A stretch of DNA of 64,000 nucleotides from Leptasterias polaris (taxonomy: Eukaryota > Echinodermata > Asteroidea > Forcipulatida > Asteriidae). The stretch is taken from assembly GCA_037783415.1 (NCBI GenBank), contig JAZGTN010000062.1, positions 2,085,501 through 2,149,500 of the forward strand. The letters run 5' to 3'. The notes beneath the pieces were generated by a model. It was not told the DNA's origin. It was given only the letters and a program-made list of their open reading frames with translations, and searched no databases. Made by a program: the position numbers and the translations under genes. Of this stretch, positions 31,401 through 37,815 are shown piece after piece (position 1 is the stretch's first letter; every line of letters starts with the position of its first letter).

Positions 31401-33673
31401 TTGATACTAAATTGTAGACTGGTGCTTTTAGACTCCTATAGATAAGCGCTATATAAGAGCTGAGTATTATTAAATATTATGAATATATTGTTGTTATATA
31501 TTTCCCTAGTGAAATACTGTATTGTTTATTTTGACGTTTTTTCTTTACATTTGTAGATTTTCTGCTTTTATTATGAGAGGGATCACAACTTGTATTTCTG
31601 ACTCACTTTTTTTTATTTTTTTTATTTGCCATAGAATCCTCTTTTTTTTACATCACTATTATCGGGTATCCTTTTTTCTTTCTTTATTACATGTTTGTGC
31701 ACAGAGAGCCATGGAGAAATGTTCCGTTTCAGAAAAGACAGTAGCACAATTTCTCTACATGCATAGTGGAGATGTTGCACAAGCCTTAGAGCATATGGAG
31801 ACACAGGAGTTGCCAGAAGGTAGTGTAGGAAAAGTGCATCATTGTTTTAGGGAAGAGTCAGTTACAAACTAATTCAAATCCTCTAGTTTAAAAAAAAATT
31901 AAACCATCAATGACAACGTGCTAAAATTTCTTCAAATTCATCGGTCAAAGGTAGGGTCACAGATTGGTCTTGGTCAACGTACTAATACTGATTTATTGTG
32001 AAAATTATAAAGAAATATACAATAAAAGTCACAGGCAAATTTTGGGGATGATACAGTGTTTATTTGCCGAGAAAACGGCAGAAAACTGTCCTGTATTTTC
32101 CCAAGGACGTGGAATCCATCCATGTTTAGCGAGGAGGCAGCAGGTACCAACCACATCTCTGGCCGCAGCATTCGTGGATGGACACCAGCCCACAGAAATC
32201 TGAGAAACAATTTATGCATGAATCGTTTATCAGATTTAAGATATTTTGTGTGAAAATTTATCAAAACTATATTACTTTGAAGGAAATAGTTTCTCAAAAT
32301 AGTTTATACTTTCAACAGCTGCAATGCTTCTCACCAAAGTAAGTTTTTATGGTCATAAATTGTTGGAGCAATTACCAATCTATGACGCTACCCTTATTTT
32401 AACAGAAATCAATGGAAAACTGGGGGGGTTTTTCAGGGAATTTGTTCACATTCATTAAGGGCTTATTTTGATTGTGGCATCCAAAATAAGCAATGTGCTA
32501 TTTCCTCCACTATGTAATTTTTTTTCTCTGAAAATTGGTACTGGTATGAACTTTATAGTCAGTGAGCATCTAGAGTAATATTTTATAGGGCTTCAGTTTG
32601 ACTCAGTGGTTTCTTTCCCTGCCTTTCACCTCTGCGTCCCCGGTTCAAATCCCTCCTCAGACCGAAGCCCTGATACTACTGGGTTTTCAGTACCTACCTG
32701 ATTGCATGGGTTTCCCCCATTCTGAGTTTTCCTCCCACATCTAAAGCTGAAATTTCTCCATCTTCTGGTAGCATTCTCGCTTAATGAAGGCGTTAGTTAG
32801 AACACCTAAGGACTAGCCAAAAACACAACCAAGTCTGGCTGACTGGCTAGTTCATTGCTTCTACAGCTACATGTGAACTACTGCCTGCCCATATGGTTCA
32901 GTTGCCTTCAAATTTAAGTCCTTAAAACAGAAATCAGACAATAAAAACTAATGTCAGGAAGGATGGTGAGGGTGAGAGATGGTTATGAATAGCTTTAAAG
33001 GGAGGGTGCATCTTAATGATTAATGACCATACAAACGTACTTGGTAAAGAGCACTGGAGAGCTGCTGATTATAAAACATTGTAAGAACTGACTCCCTTTG
33101 AATTAATGTAGTTTTAGAGAACAAAATAATTTTCCAACCAAAAATTTGAATCTGAGAAAAGCTTCAGGGGTGAAGCCTTTCTCAGGCATCTGAAAGCACA
33201 CCATTCTATACAAAAAGGGTGGGGTTTTTTTCCTTGCATTATTTTCTTTCAACTTCGCCAATTGAGCCAACATTTTTACAGATTTGTTATTTTATGCATA
33301 TGTTTGGATACACCAACTGCGGATACTGGTCTTGACAATTACCATAAGAAGTATACCCTACCTTTAAGGTTGGGGAAATGTTTAGAATGGTTGGTAGGAG
33401 GGTGGGGTGGTGGACAAAATCTGATTTAGAGGAGTGGGTGTTGGAGTCCTTCAAGGTCGCACCTTTTACATTTATAAAACTTGAATTGATAAGAATGACT
33501 ACTTAATATCTTATGGTTTATGTCCCCTGTTTGTTTCAGGCAAGATTTTGTGGTCCATGGAGGACGACGACGCCTTGAACAGTTTGAACCCACAAGATAT
33601 ACAGAAAGTCATCAAGAAGTTTGGCCAGGCAGAGGTTATGAGGCGTCAAGTATTCTTTCTCGATGGGGAGTGA
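10350..33673 (+). CDS. TERF2IP: RAP1 / TERF2-interacting protein, 12 exons
   Basis: Coding exons: 10350-10481, 12995-13050, 16196-16300, 17518-17592, 19438-19549, 20661-21153, 22071-22201, 24733-24848, 26921-27111, 30408-30487, 31705-31819, 33540-33673. They total 1740 nt (579 residues plus TGA). Every junction is GT-AG and every phase agrees. RAP1 is the conserved telomere protein that in vertebrates binds TRF2 through its C-terminus within shelterin and limits telomere recombination; it also has non-telomeric transcriptional roles. Domains: BRCT about 15-100 (SSFLFTKEDGTPLKFFIRPS, then FIEDCIAEDEFLP with GYR); Myb/homeodomain-like about 123-181 (YYTKNDDLAILTYIAKH ... HSWQSMRHRFLKKL); a long acidic Ser/Thr-rich linker about 185-470 with a basic, NLS-like PRKSPRKKPLKR; RCT about 480-579, ending FGQAEVMRRQVFFLDGE. 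The protein is longer than human RAP1 (about 400 residues) because of the linker. Exon boundaries are inferred from splice signals and phase; no transcript was consulted. Confidence 0.93.
10900..11645. repeat. Alternating-orientation GTCAGACAACTC minisatellite
   Basis: In TERF2IP intron 1, copies of a 12-20 bp unit built on GTCAGACAACTC(G) run forward at about 10905-11045, in reverse at about 11175-11306 and forward again at about 11520-11640. A further reverse cluster lies at about 12150-12245. The opposing blocks are mutually complementary and could form large hairpins. Confidence 0.8.
11440..11475. repeat. Terminal fragment of the 38.4-kb MITE family
   Basis: Carries GAGGGTTACAATTATCGCAA followed by CTAGG, nearly identical to the right end of the element at 38392-38642. 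Only one end is clear here. Confidence 0.55.
12995..13050 (+). CDS. TERF2IP: TERF2IP coding exon 2 (BRCT)
   Basis: A 56-nt exon after acceptor CACTGTAG and before donor GTAAGA. It encodes a Gly-Gly containing BRCT segment (ARGGIVSSKLVGSEADWIK) corresponding to the GGG..V region of other RAP1 proteins. Ends in phase 2. Confidence 0.85.
13178..14680. repeat. Inverted-repeat composite element in intron 2
   Basis: CAGAGCGAAATTTGAAACAC near 13178 recurs inverted near 14655-14678, and the complementarity runs inward for about 110 bp on each side. A second inverted pair (GTCTTGATTGGCGACG at about 13615 and its complement at about 14518) lies further in. Separately, 13310-13475 is a diverged direct copy of 14700-14890. 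Nested in the left half is a palindrome (13430-13475 against 13545-13592, around ACTCATTTTCCAATA). The core, about 13640-14510, contains a RecQ-like helicase fragment. This looks like a decayed transposon with long terminal inverted repeats; its superfamily is unknown. Confidence 0.6.
13933..14142 (+). pseudogene. RecQ-like helicase N-terminal fragment
   Basis: A 69-codon frame containing LQSHQTTAVRNFV, then VVNSPTGFGKSVIFQAA. The PTGFGKS run is a Walker A (helicase motif I) of the RecQ type, and the preceding L..HQ..A..F. spacing matches the RecQ motif 0 region. Motif Ia onward is missing: the frame degenerates after about residue 55. It lies within TERF2IP intron 2, in the same orientation, between inverted repeats. 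It is a fragment, not a working gene. Whether it was cargo of the surrounding element or a host-gene relic is unresolved. Confidence 0.65.
14849..14876. repeat. (TCTA)n microsatellite
   Basis: Six to seven perfect CTAT repeats inside the right-hand copy of the intron 2 repeat. The left-hand copy has only one at the matching place. Confidence 0.9.
15211..15472. mobile_element. Palindromic MITE, GGGCCCAATTTCATGG type
   Basis: Opens TGGGCCCAATTTCATGGCTC and closes with the complementary CTAGCCATGAAATTTGGCCC. The interior is rich in GCGCTTAC and GCTTGCG words that pair across the centre. It abuts the next element directly. A related copy lies at 25829-26080 in intron 8. It has no coding capacity. 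Confidence 0.78.
15473..15655. mobile_element. Palindromic MITE, CATAGAGCTGCTTAAGCA type
   Basis: TIRs of about 33 bp: GGGCCCAATTTCATAGAGCT at the left and its complement ending AGCTCTATGAAATTGGGCCC at the right. A central stretch reads TACCATGTCACATGTAC. It shares its outer 14 bp with the neighbouring MITE but has a different interior, so two subfamilies sit head to tail. Confidence 0.8.
16196..16300 (+). CDS. TERF2IP: TERF2IP coding exon 3 (BRCT end)
   Basis: A 105-nt exon between TTTTAG and GTAATA. Encodes IISNNYIKAKFIEDCIAEDE then LPMDGYR, the conserved final helix of the BRCT domain and the GYR motif after it. The acceptor at 16195, not the second AG at 16200, keeps the phase. Confidence 0.92.
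16440..16527. repeat. Poly-C then poly-G tracts
   Basis: A run of 19 C at 16440-16458 and a run of 16 G at 16512-16527, 53 bp apart in TERF2IP intron 3. The two could pair as a hairpin. Run lengths in an assembly are unreliable. Other long homopolymers are C at 36786-36826 (interrupted), G at 37720-37737, C at 47850-47868 and C at 61027-61041. Confidence 0.85.
17518..17592 (+). CDS. TERF2IP: TERF2IP coding exon 4 (linker)
   Basis: A 75-nt exon between a strong acceptor (TTTTCCCAG) and donor GTGAGT. It encodes a Pro/Ser-rich linker between BRCT and Myb. Phase is maintained on both sides. Confidence 0.82.
17700..17910. repeat. Minisatellite, 18-20 bp unit
   Basis: About ten imperfect copies of a unit like GCCTGGCATGCAAACACTA in intron 4, with variants GCACGG, GTACGG, GCCCGG and GCGTTTAAACACTA. 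It ends about 10 bp before the palindrome arm at 17921. Confidence 0.85.
17921..18889. mobile_element. Palindrome arms enclosing a LINE fragment
   Basis: Arms of about 60 bp at 17921-17981 and 18831-18889 are about 90% complementary. Each contains CCAATCATGCCAATCAAATC (or its complement) and an inner CGGCCGGGCTGTGGGCGG. Between them sits a minus-strand, 5'-truncated non-LTR fragment whose 3' tail is a (TGAT)n-like run at about 18012-18034. The arms are not part of known LINE termini, so the LINE probably landed in the spacer of an existing foldback element. Confidence 0.65.
18069..18842 (-). pseudogene. Non-LTR (CR1-like) RT C-terminal fragment
   Basis: A 257-codon open frame, unusually long for a relic. 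It begins FLQLNDDKTEVILFGS, the region just after the catalytic RT palm of CR1/Jockey-like LINEs. It continues through the thumb-like NLGVHMNNRMTM block and the paired RLQRVQNWAARLI and HWLPIEARIQYKI motifs, and ends with the RTFSVAAPRIW pattern. The finger/palm part with the catalytic aspartates and the endonuclease are absent. The intact frame suggests a fairly recent 5'-truncated insertion in TERF2IP intron 4, antisense to the gene. Confidence 0.85.
19438..19549 (+). CDS. TERF2IP: TERF2IP coding exon 5 (Myb helices 1-2)
   Basis: A 112-nt exon encoding GRQYYTKNDDLAILTYIAKH and the NQIWMKMEMLK segment, the first two helices of the RAP1 Myb domain. Ends in phase 0 at AAG|GTAAAC, so the domain is split before its recognition helix. 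Confidence 0.93.
19785..19905 (+). repeat. Dispersed repeat copy (pair with 37.3 kb)
   Basis: In intron 5. TTGTGTCCAAACCTGTAG, then a stretch ending TCTGGGAGG, is shared with 37320-37440 in the same orientation at moderate identity. Element type unknown. Confidence 0.55.
20093..20430 (+). mobile_element. tRNA-headed SINE copy (intron 5)
   Basis: Starts with a tRNA-Leu-like head: GTGGCCGAGAGGTCTAGTG as an A-box region, ACTCAAG at the anticodon, and GGGTTTGAATCCTGG as a B box. The tail, GAGCACTATACAAGAAG, resembles a LINE tail. It is related to the copies at 29119 and 30652 but has a different middle. Confidence 0.7.
20661..21153 (+). CDS. TERF2IP: TERF2IP coding exon 6 (Myb helix 3 and linker)
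   Basis: At 493 nt this is the largest coding exon. It begins ITDHSWQSMRHRFLKKLERY, the third Myb helix with the conserved HSWQS..RF..L pattern, then a Ser/Thr/Asp-rich linker that looks disordered. Acceptor CTCACAG, donor GTTAGC. Confidence 0.93.
21154..22070. other. TERF2IP intron 6, nothing recognised
   Basis: Intron sequence without a repeat or gene that I can identify. Confidence 0.5.
22071..22201 (+). CDS. TERF2IP: TERF2IP coding exon 7 (acidic linker)
   Basis: A 131-nt exon (acceptor GTCTTCAG, donor GTAACA) encoding an Asp/Ser/Thr-rich linker that includes SGTSSDSEFDVYLI. Restores phase 0. Supported by phase and splice sites, since no conserved domain lies here. Confidence 0.8.
22307..22728. 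mobile_element. piggyBac-like MITE with TTAA ends
   Basis: Bounded by TTAA at 22307-22310 and 22725-22728. Inside these are imperfect 14-bp inverted ends CCCCTTGAGCACGG and CCTCTTGCGGACGG (the latter read on the minus strand). TTAA duplication with CCC/CCT ends is the piggyBac pattern. There is no transposase. It shares its right-hand TTAA with the next element. Confidence 0.6.
22725..23075. mobile_element. TTAA-flanked MITE with 26-bp perfect TIRs
   Basis: TTAAAGGGTGTGTACAACAT with TGGTAA at the left is matched exactly by its complement at the right; both ends include TTAA. About 350 bp, non-coding. Relatives with diverged TIRs are at 32995-33367 and 55001-55392. The right end interrupts a LINE fragment reading on the minus strand. 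Confidence 0.85.
23076..23299 (-). pseudogene. Non-LTR RT C-terminal fragment
   Basis: The translated minus strand reads KVLCQKAFNVNGPMVWNNRP, then PVIRES...FLNVLK. This matches the G-P-x-x-W-N-x-x-P-x-x-I-R ... F-x-x-x-L-K tail of many LINE polyproteins. It is cut at its C-terminal side by the TTAA MITE at 22725-23075. Confidence 0.6.
23491..24057 (+). repeat. Three tandem copies of a 189-bp MITE segment
   Basis: Copies start with GGGTCATAGATTGGTAAATA at 23491, 23680 and 23870, giving a period of 189-190 bp. The first two are nearly identical; the third has a small deletion (AAGCAACATAATTTTG) and diverges at its end. Related single copies occur at 31948-32396 (inverted), 32995-33367 and 55001-55392, so a dispersed element has expanded in tandem in intron 7. 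Confidence 0.9.
24733..24848 (+). CDS. TERF2IP: TERF2IP coding exon 8 (acidic linker)
   Basis: A 116-nt exon (acceptor CCAAACAG, donor GTCAGT) encoding a linker with AILDSQDTDNGG and a DEDLPDPN patch. Ends in phase 2. Confidence 0.8.
25000..25640. repeat. Minisatellite rich in CCTAGGTCTTGGTC
   Basis: In TERF2IP intron 8, a long region of irregular tandem copies of words such as CTTAGACCCCTAGGTCTTGG. It includes a higher-order repeat of about 100-110 bp containing TCTACATTGTAGGTCTCATC (three copies between about 25365 and 25620). Confidence 0.85.
25829..26080. mobile_element. Palindromic MITE, GGGCCCAATTTCATGG type
   Basis: Same family as 15211-15472, here in the opposite orientation in intron 8. 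It runs from GGGCTCAATTTCATGGCTCT to its complement ending AGAGCCATGAAATTGGGCCC. Confidence 0.85.
26392..26859. mobile_element. Long-TIR MITE, GGCTCGATTTCACAAAGC type
   Basis: Ends are about 45 bp and more than 90% complementary. The left arm begins GGCTCGATTTCACAAAGC and the right arm ends GCTTTGTGAAATCGAGCC. A second internal copy of CTTTGTGAAATCGCACCCTG at about 26698 suggests a nested or dimeric structure. An AT-rich insert (about 26450-26640) occupies the left half. Confidence 0.75.
26921..27111 (+). CDS. TERF2IP: TERF2IP coding exon 9 (basic, NLS-like)
   Basis: A 191-nt exon (acceptor CAATCAAG, donor GTAAGA). Encodes VPRKSPRKKPLKRD, a strong candidate nuclear localisation signal, then an RHKHKRH basic run and an acidic ILNDDSDDNNN patch. 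Confidence 0.85.
27190..27400 (+). repeat. tRNA-Asn-like SINE body, head missing
   Basis: Matches the body that follows the tRNA-like head at 29741-29960: TTACCCTGTCAGTTTTCC, then GCATCCCCTTAAGGTGATCC, then GGTTGTATCGTAAACTTGGG. No tRNA-like head is visible upstream. Confidence 0.65.
27830..27905 (+). repeat. GGAGGAAAACC-type widespread repeat core
   Basis: Contains GGGAGGAAAACCAGAGGGCC and CGGAGAAAAACCC. I recall this as a repeat core, GGAGGAAAACCGGAG then CCCGGAGAAAACC, found in dispersed repeats of many animals. The reverse complement of a related core occurs in the SINE at 32596-32950 (TTTTCCTCCCACATC). Confidence 0.5.
29119..29537 (+). mobile_element. Full-length tRNA-Leu-headed SINE
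   Basis: The head, GTGTCATGGCCGAGCGG, has a Leu-type A box, CTCAAGC at the anticodon loop (CAA), a long variable arm and a GGGTTCGAGTCCC B box. A body with GTCCTTCGGATGGGACGTTA follows, then a LINE-like tail with GAGCGCTTTGAGACACC and GCTATATAAGAACTGCG, ending in (TTA)n. Sense orientation in TERF2IP intron 9. The closest relative is at 30652-31040. Confidence 0.88.
29664..29740 (+). repeat. tRNA-Asn(GTT)-like SINE head, copy 1
   Basis: GGCTAGATAGCTCAGTTGG, an anticodon-region GTT, and the B box GGTTCAAATCCC can be drawn as a cloverleaf with mismatches in the D, anticodon and T stems. The same flank (GGGAGAC.GCCAACATA) precedes every copy and the same body follows, so it is part of a SINE-like repeat rather than a functional tRNA gene. 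Confidence 0.75.
29741..30060 (+). mobile_element. SINE body plus second tRNA-Asn-like head
   Basis: The body begins after the first head (CCCAGTCAGTTTCCCTTGTG, then GCATCCCCTTATGGTGATCC) and ends GGGAGACTGCCAACATA. A second tRNA-like module follows at 29988-30058. The head-body-head order implies a tandem dimer. Confidence 0.75.
30408..30487 (+). CDS. TERF2IP: TERF2IP coding exon 10 (RCT entry)
   Basis: An 80-nt exon (acceptor TCTGCTTAG, donor GTATGT) encoding a hydrophobic/amphipathic segment including NIHFAKDVQKLSGIIK that leads into the RCT domain. Ends in phase 0. Confidence 0.83.
30652..31040 (+). mobile_element. tRNA-Leu-headed SINE
   Basis: A diverged copy of the 29119 SINE, with head TGTCCGAGTGGTCTAGCG, B box GGTTTGAGTCCCGG, shared body GAGAAGGGGTTCGCCCC, and tail AGCACTGTATTAGAACTGTG then (TTA)n. 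In intron 10. Confidence 0.85.
31144..31400. mobile_element. CpG-bearing palindromic MITE
   Basis: TIRs TATAGACCCATTGCACAA and their exact complement, TA-rich at both ends. The arms are complementary well beyond the TIRs (GTCAGCCATTTTGGGAGTCA against the matching right side). The centre contains TGCGCATGCGCG at about 31275. This is GC- and CpG-richer than the surrounding intron 10. Confidence 0.8.
31705..31819 (+). CDS. TERF2IP: TERF2IP coding exon 11 (RCT)
   Basis: A 115-nt exon (acceptor GTGCACAG, donor GTAGTG). Encodes VSEKTVAQFLYMHSGDVAQA, the helical RCT core: a helix, a short loop containing SGD, then a helix, as in other RAP1 C-termini. Confidence 0.9.
31948..32396. mobile_element. 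MITE, AAGGTAGGGTCACAGATTGG type
   Basis: The left end AAGGTAGGGTCACAGATTGG is complementary to the right end CCAATCTATGACGCTACCCT. The interior right half is the inverse of the 189-bp unit at 23491. A segment of unknown origin (about 32060-32200) sits in the middle. In intron 11. Confidence 0.7.
32596..32950 (+). mobile_element. tRNA-derived SINE, third family
   Basis: The head GGCTTCAGTTTGACTCAGTG, with B box GGTTCAAATCCC and a complementary end GACCGAAGCC, is a recognisable tRNA-like fold. The body contains GGTTTCCCCCATTCTGAGTT then TTCCTCCCACATC, the reverse complement of the GGAGGAAAACC core. Confidence 0.65.
32995..33367. mobile_element. TTAA-flanked MITE
   Basis: TTAA at 32995-32998 and 33364-33367. 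Diverged TIRs TTAAAGGGAGGGTGCATCTT and TTAAAGGTAGGGTATACTTC (minus strand). Contains the TGATTAATGACCATAC..ACTTGGTAA-like interior of the family that includes 55001-55392. Confidence 0.75.
33540..33673 (+). CDS. TERF2IP: TERF2IP coding exon 12 (RCT end, stop)
   Basis: A 134-nt coding part (acceptor TTGTTTCAG) ending in TGA. Encodes ILWSMEDDDALNSLNPQDIQ and the RAP1-typical final helix KKFGQAEVMRRQVFFLDG. No AATAAA is found in the next several hundred bases; an ATTAAA at about 34518 is a weak candidate. The 3' end is therefore not placed. Confidence 0.93.
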
Positions 33674-34199
33674 GCCCGATTCTCTAGGGGTGACGGAACT
33701 TGTGATGTCAATCGTTCAAATTTGATACAACGTTCAGACGAATTACCAACTCTCAACTGTATGAAAAAAAGGAACCTTGCATTCATATGAAGGGTCATGT
33801 TTGTATGCCAGGCATTGCTATTTCAGTTTCCAGCCCTGGATGTCGCAGGTTTTTTGCCAGTTGGGATGAGGTTTGATTTGCCTTGAAAATTACCTTGGAA
33901 ATGAGTGTACGTTTTGCTTCCACATGGGAAAAACTGTGGGGCTAATAATGTACCGGGCTCTAAGTGTTTTATTTGTGTCGCTATGTGGAGAGTTTGTAAC
34001 CCTCGTACAAAAGAAGGTATGGAGGATTCATTCTCTTGACCAGTAGGAGATCCATGTCACATACTAAAATTATCCACCGTCAGTGAATTATACTGTCAGG
34101 CCAAGAACTTGCCAGGCAATCAAAATGAGACGTTACATCAAGGGACAGTTTATCAATCTTCACACAAAAACATGATTTTGGCCTCAGGATAATTTGAAC

Positions 34200-34325
34200 T
34201 ATCAAGTTATAAACCACAAAGAAAACTGATTGGGTAAATTTGAAATAATTTGGGATTGAACAAAGAAATAGACAGTTTTTCTTTGTTCAACCCCAGATAA
34301 TTTGAACTCTGAACTTTATAACGCT
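34200..34325. repeat. Palindromic fragment of tRNA-Asn-like SINE
   Basis: GATTGGGTAAATTTGAAATAATTTGGG and its opposing end CTTTGTTCAACCCCAGATAA bracket a short AACAAAGAAATAGACAG core. These are the terminal segments of the SINE seen at 51900-52370, joined head to head. Confidence 0.55.
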
Positions 34326-34386
34326 ACATAACACTGTGGATGTGAGCCGGAGGTGGTGACTTTAAAGAAAGAAAGGGTCACTACAC

Positions 34387-35039
34387 AATAGACTGTGCAA
34401 GTCTCGCGTGTAATCGAACTTCCGGGACCATTGTGGTCCCAACCATATGGAGTTTTACGTTGGCAAGATTTTGTTCCGTCTATTATTTTAGTTTAACGCA
34501 CTTTATGGCAATGAAAATTAAATATGTTGTTGGGAATGTAATACTAAGTGATAAAAAATATGAAAGTAAAATCAATTCAACAATACAACGAAGAAAACCC
34601 AAGAATTAAACTTGACCTCTGCTTCCGGTTACTTGCAAAAAATTAAGAATTTGTGCCGACCTCCGATTACCAAATTTGTTTTGGTCGCGCGATGATAATC
34701 ACCAGACGCTGTAATTGTCAGACGCTAAGCCTTTTAATTGCAGTCTACGGTTTATGAGGCATCAGCGTCCTCTTTAAACTGTGCCTTGCGTTAATTATAC
34801 GCCTGTGCGATCATCGCGCGTCTGCGTATAAACCTGCTTTTAATGGTTGCACATACTCAGGCGTGGATTTACAAAAGGGGTTCCTAAAAAGTTAAGATCA
34901 AATAAGCCTCCTTGTCCCAGAGTTTTTAGTTTATTTCAACAAAAACTAACAAATGATTTGTGTGTTTATTATAAAAGTTGTAATGATTATTTTTGTTGGT
35001 TTTCTCGCTCCGATACGCGCGAGACTTGCACAGTCTATT
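34387..35039. mobile_element. DNA-transposon-like element, 22-bp perfect TIRs
   Basis: AATAGACTGTGCAAGTCTCG plus CG at the left is repeated as an exact reverse complement at the right, with weaker matching beyond. About 650 bp with no coding frame. No target duplication is visible. Superfamily not assigned. Confidence 0.72.
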
Positions 35040-36780
35040 ATGCATTATCGTCATTATTTTGCTTTGCTTTCATTATTCCCTAGCTCCTATCAAATCTTTT
35101 CAGATATTTCATTCTAAGGTCACACACATGAATAAGTCACATGCACTTTGGGTGTGCATTAAGCTCTGTGTTGCAGTCACTCTGTGGACTTTCCTTTATT
35201 CTGTAAACTTAAGGAAAATCCTGTTCTTCAACACTGTAAAAAAATACTCTGTGTGGACATGTGTAAGTCCACATAGTGTTTCAAGTACCTATATTATGTG
35301 GCCATATCCCAGGTCCACACTTTGTATGTGACGTTAAAACAAGGTGCATTGTTCCATGGTAGTTTTAAATGTTTCTGTTTTGACCGAGTGCCTTGAGTAC
35401 CTTACTTACGCTATATAAGACTAAATTGTTATTAATGGTCATTGTTTCTTGTGGTATAGTTTATCAATGTTCTAACCACAACAAAATGTACACATCTTAT
35501 TTTTTTAAAGGGTGTATTTCTTATGTTTTACTAATAAACATGATAAAGGACAGATTTGTGCCAAACCAGTTATCAATTTGTTGATACTCGAAGCCACCCA
35601 TAAAACAAAAGATGGTCAGTGTTTGCAAAGAAAAGATAAGTTCACCTGCCCTCTCTTGGTGTGAGTGGTTGTGCTGTGAAGTACCAAATCCATCAAACTT
35701 GCCCCAAAACCGCTGATAATATCCAATGTTTTAAACTTCCTATTCTGCCTTTATTGTTTTTTATACTCTTTAAAACAAATAAAAATCCAAAGATATTCAT
35801 TCTTGGTTATTTTTGATTCAACCTTTGTTTTTTGTTTTTTTTTGTCTTGTAACTTGTATTCATTTCATTTGTCCATTCATTTGAATTAGGACTGATAAAG
35901 ACATCAACTCTCTGTTAGTTTCAATCTGAAAGCTCACTGGTCATGAAGTTGATACCAGTACTTATCCTGCAAAGATATATTTATGTTTGAAGTACTGTCA
36001 AAGTGCAGAGCAAAGCTCCGCGGCAGTAGAATAAATAGCAAGACAAGTTCTCAAGGAACTAAATCTACCTAGGAAGTAGATATACACATGGTGTCACCGC
36101 AAACCAAATATACATTGATACCTCACCATGCAATGCCTCAAATCCCATATAAAATTGTACTGCAAATAACTCGGCTACTGTTGACAACAACAAAAAACAA
36201 CGTTTCTGATGGAAATGTTTCTCTAGATATTCGGTACCTTTGACAATTTCTAGAAAAGTAAGTTAGTTTCAACAACATCAATCATTGTTCATAATTACCA
36301 ACCATGGTCTATGTCTTAAAAGACAAATTGAAAGATTGCTAAAGACATTTCGTTAAAAATATAAAATAAACAAATTAGTTTCAATCTAAAAGCTCTCTGG
36401 TTAAGAAGTTCATACCAGTACTAATCCTGCAAAGAATTTCTTCTATTTGAAGTACTGTTAAAGTGCAGAGCAAAGCTGTTTCATTTCAATTGCAACATTC
36501 AAAACATTCCATTAGATGTCACAAATAAATAAAAAAATGACAAGATGTTTCACTATTTTACTGTGACTCAAAGATAGACTGAGACCAAGTTTTCATTTTT
36601 TAATTTACTTTTATTTTTGTATGTTGCATCATGCACATTTAAGTTTTACATCCCTGTGGGTGTTTGTTCTTTCCTTTGTCTCATTACTGAACAATTTCTT
36701 GTGGAGCGCCCCAGTCTTTAGAATTCTCCTTTTTGTTTTGTCTGTGGTCTCCATAAGGTATTAAAATACTGCACTGCACA
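35040..36780. other. Intergenic; diverged direct duplication
   Basis: No gene seen. A CR1-type tail lies near 35384-35440. Segments 35915-36025 and 36375-36480 are direct copies of one another: both contain ACCAGTACT.ATCCTGCAAAG, then AGTGCAGAGCAAAGCT. An AATAAA at 35532 has no assignable gene. Confidence 0.6.
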
Positions 36781-37025
36781 GCACCACCCCCACCTCCCCC
36801 CCCCCCAGTCCCCCCAGTCCCCCCAGTCCCCGAAAATTGACATACTTTTTCACCTATTTTTCCTGTGACTTTGATAAAGAACTGAGCCCAGATTTCAGTT
36901 TTTTGTTTATGTTGAATCACACATCCTCCTCTATCTGGGTGCGATTTGATCCAGCACTTCTGCATAGCAAAATTTTAAGACTTAACCGATTTACTGCATT
37001 ATTGGTAACAAATGATTATTTTTGA

Positions 37026-37440
37026 GTAGCAAGTAATAAACCACCAGGGAAACTGATGTTGAATTTTAAAGTAATTTAGGGTTGAACAAAGAACAATATA
37101 CTAGAGCGGGACCTGAACCTGGTTTTTGAGTAGCAAATGTTTTGTGTAGCATTTGCTCTGTTAAACAAGATAAATCGCTCACTGCGTACAAATCTTGTTC
37201 CTTTCACAAGAAAGGTGAACACTACCAGAAGCTAACAGATGTCTGGATTTCAACTCTCAGCTCTCAAATTTTCTTGAAAAAATCAAAAACTTTCATCCAA
37301 ATGAGAACAATAACCCAGTCAATGTTGTGTCCAAACCTGTAGATATGTCTTTCTGATGATGCATAGTCTGTAAACCTAAATTGTAACATCTGGGAGGGTG
37401 GATCTAGAATAAGAGGGAAACAAGACCTGCAAGCCATTCA
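37026..37440. repeat. SINE end plus dispersed repeat copy
   Basis: 37026-37125 is the minus-oriented terminal part of the tRNA-Asn-like SINE (AGTAATAAACCACCAGGGAA, then GAACAAAGAACAATATACTA). 37320-37440 pairs with the intron 5 repeat at 19785-19905. Confidence 0.55.
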
Positions 37441-37815
37441 TCACTTGAATCTCATCCCTGACAAAAGAATAAGATCTGTAAGCAATTCCATATTTTGAAA
37501 GAACTAGGTGTTTTATGTACAACAATACAATTCTCAAAACAAATTAGAGCAGTATAAAACATTTTAATTTCAACGATTTCCAATCCCCCTTCTTATTTCT
37601 TAGAATGATGGATCTAGAAGTGATAGTGCTGAAGAAGTGGGGAAAAAGTCAATTTAGTATGAGAACGTTATGTTAAAAATTGAACTTGTACATACAAAAA
37701 TAGTCTTAAAACTATTAATGGGGGGGGGGGGGGGGGGCGGCTGGTTGGACAATTTAAAGAAACTTTTATAACCGATAGAGGGCGCACTTTAATTGTTGTC
37801 TTTCTCTCGCACAGG

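Noticed and set aside
31522..31704. Extension of TERF2IP exon 11 upstream to the ATG at 31522
   Set aside because: The upstream part is T-rich intron with a good acceptor at 31704; only the part from 31705 resembles RAP1.
34511..34523. ATTAAA as the TERF2IP poly(A) signal
   Set aside because: It is a variant signal 840 bp after the stop, inside a transposon-like element, with no supporting downstream element.
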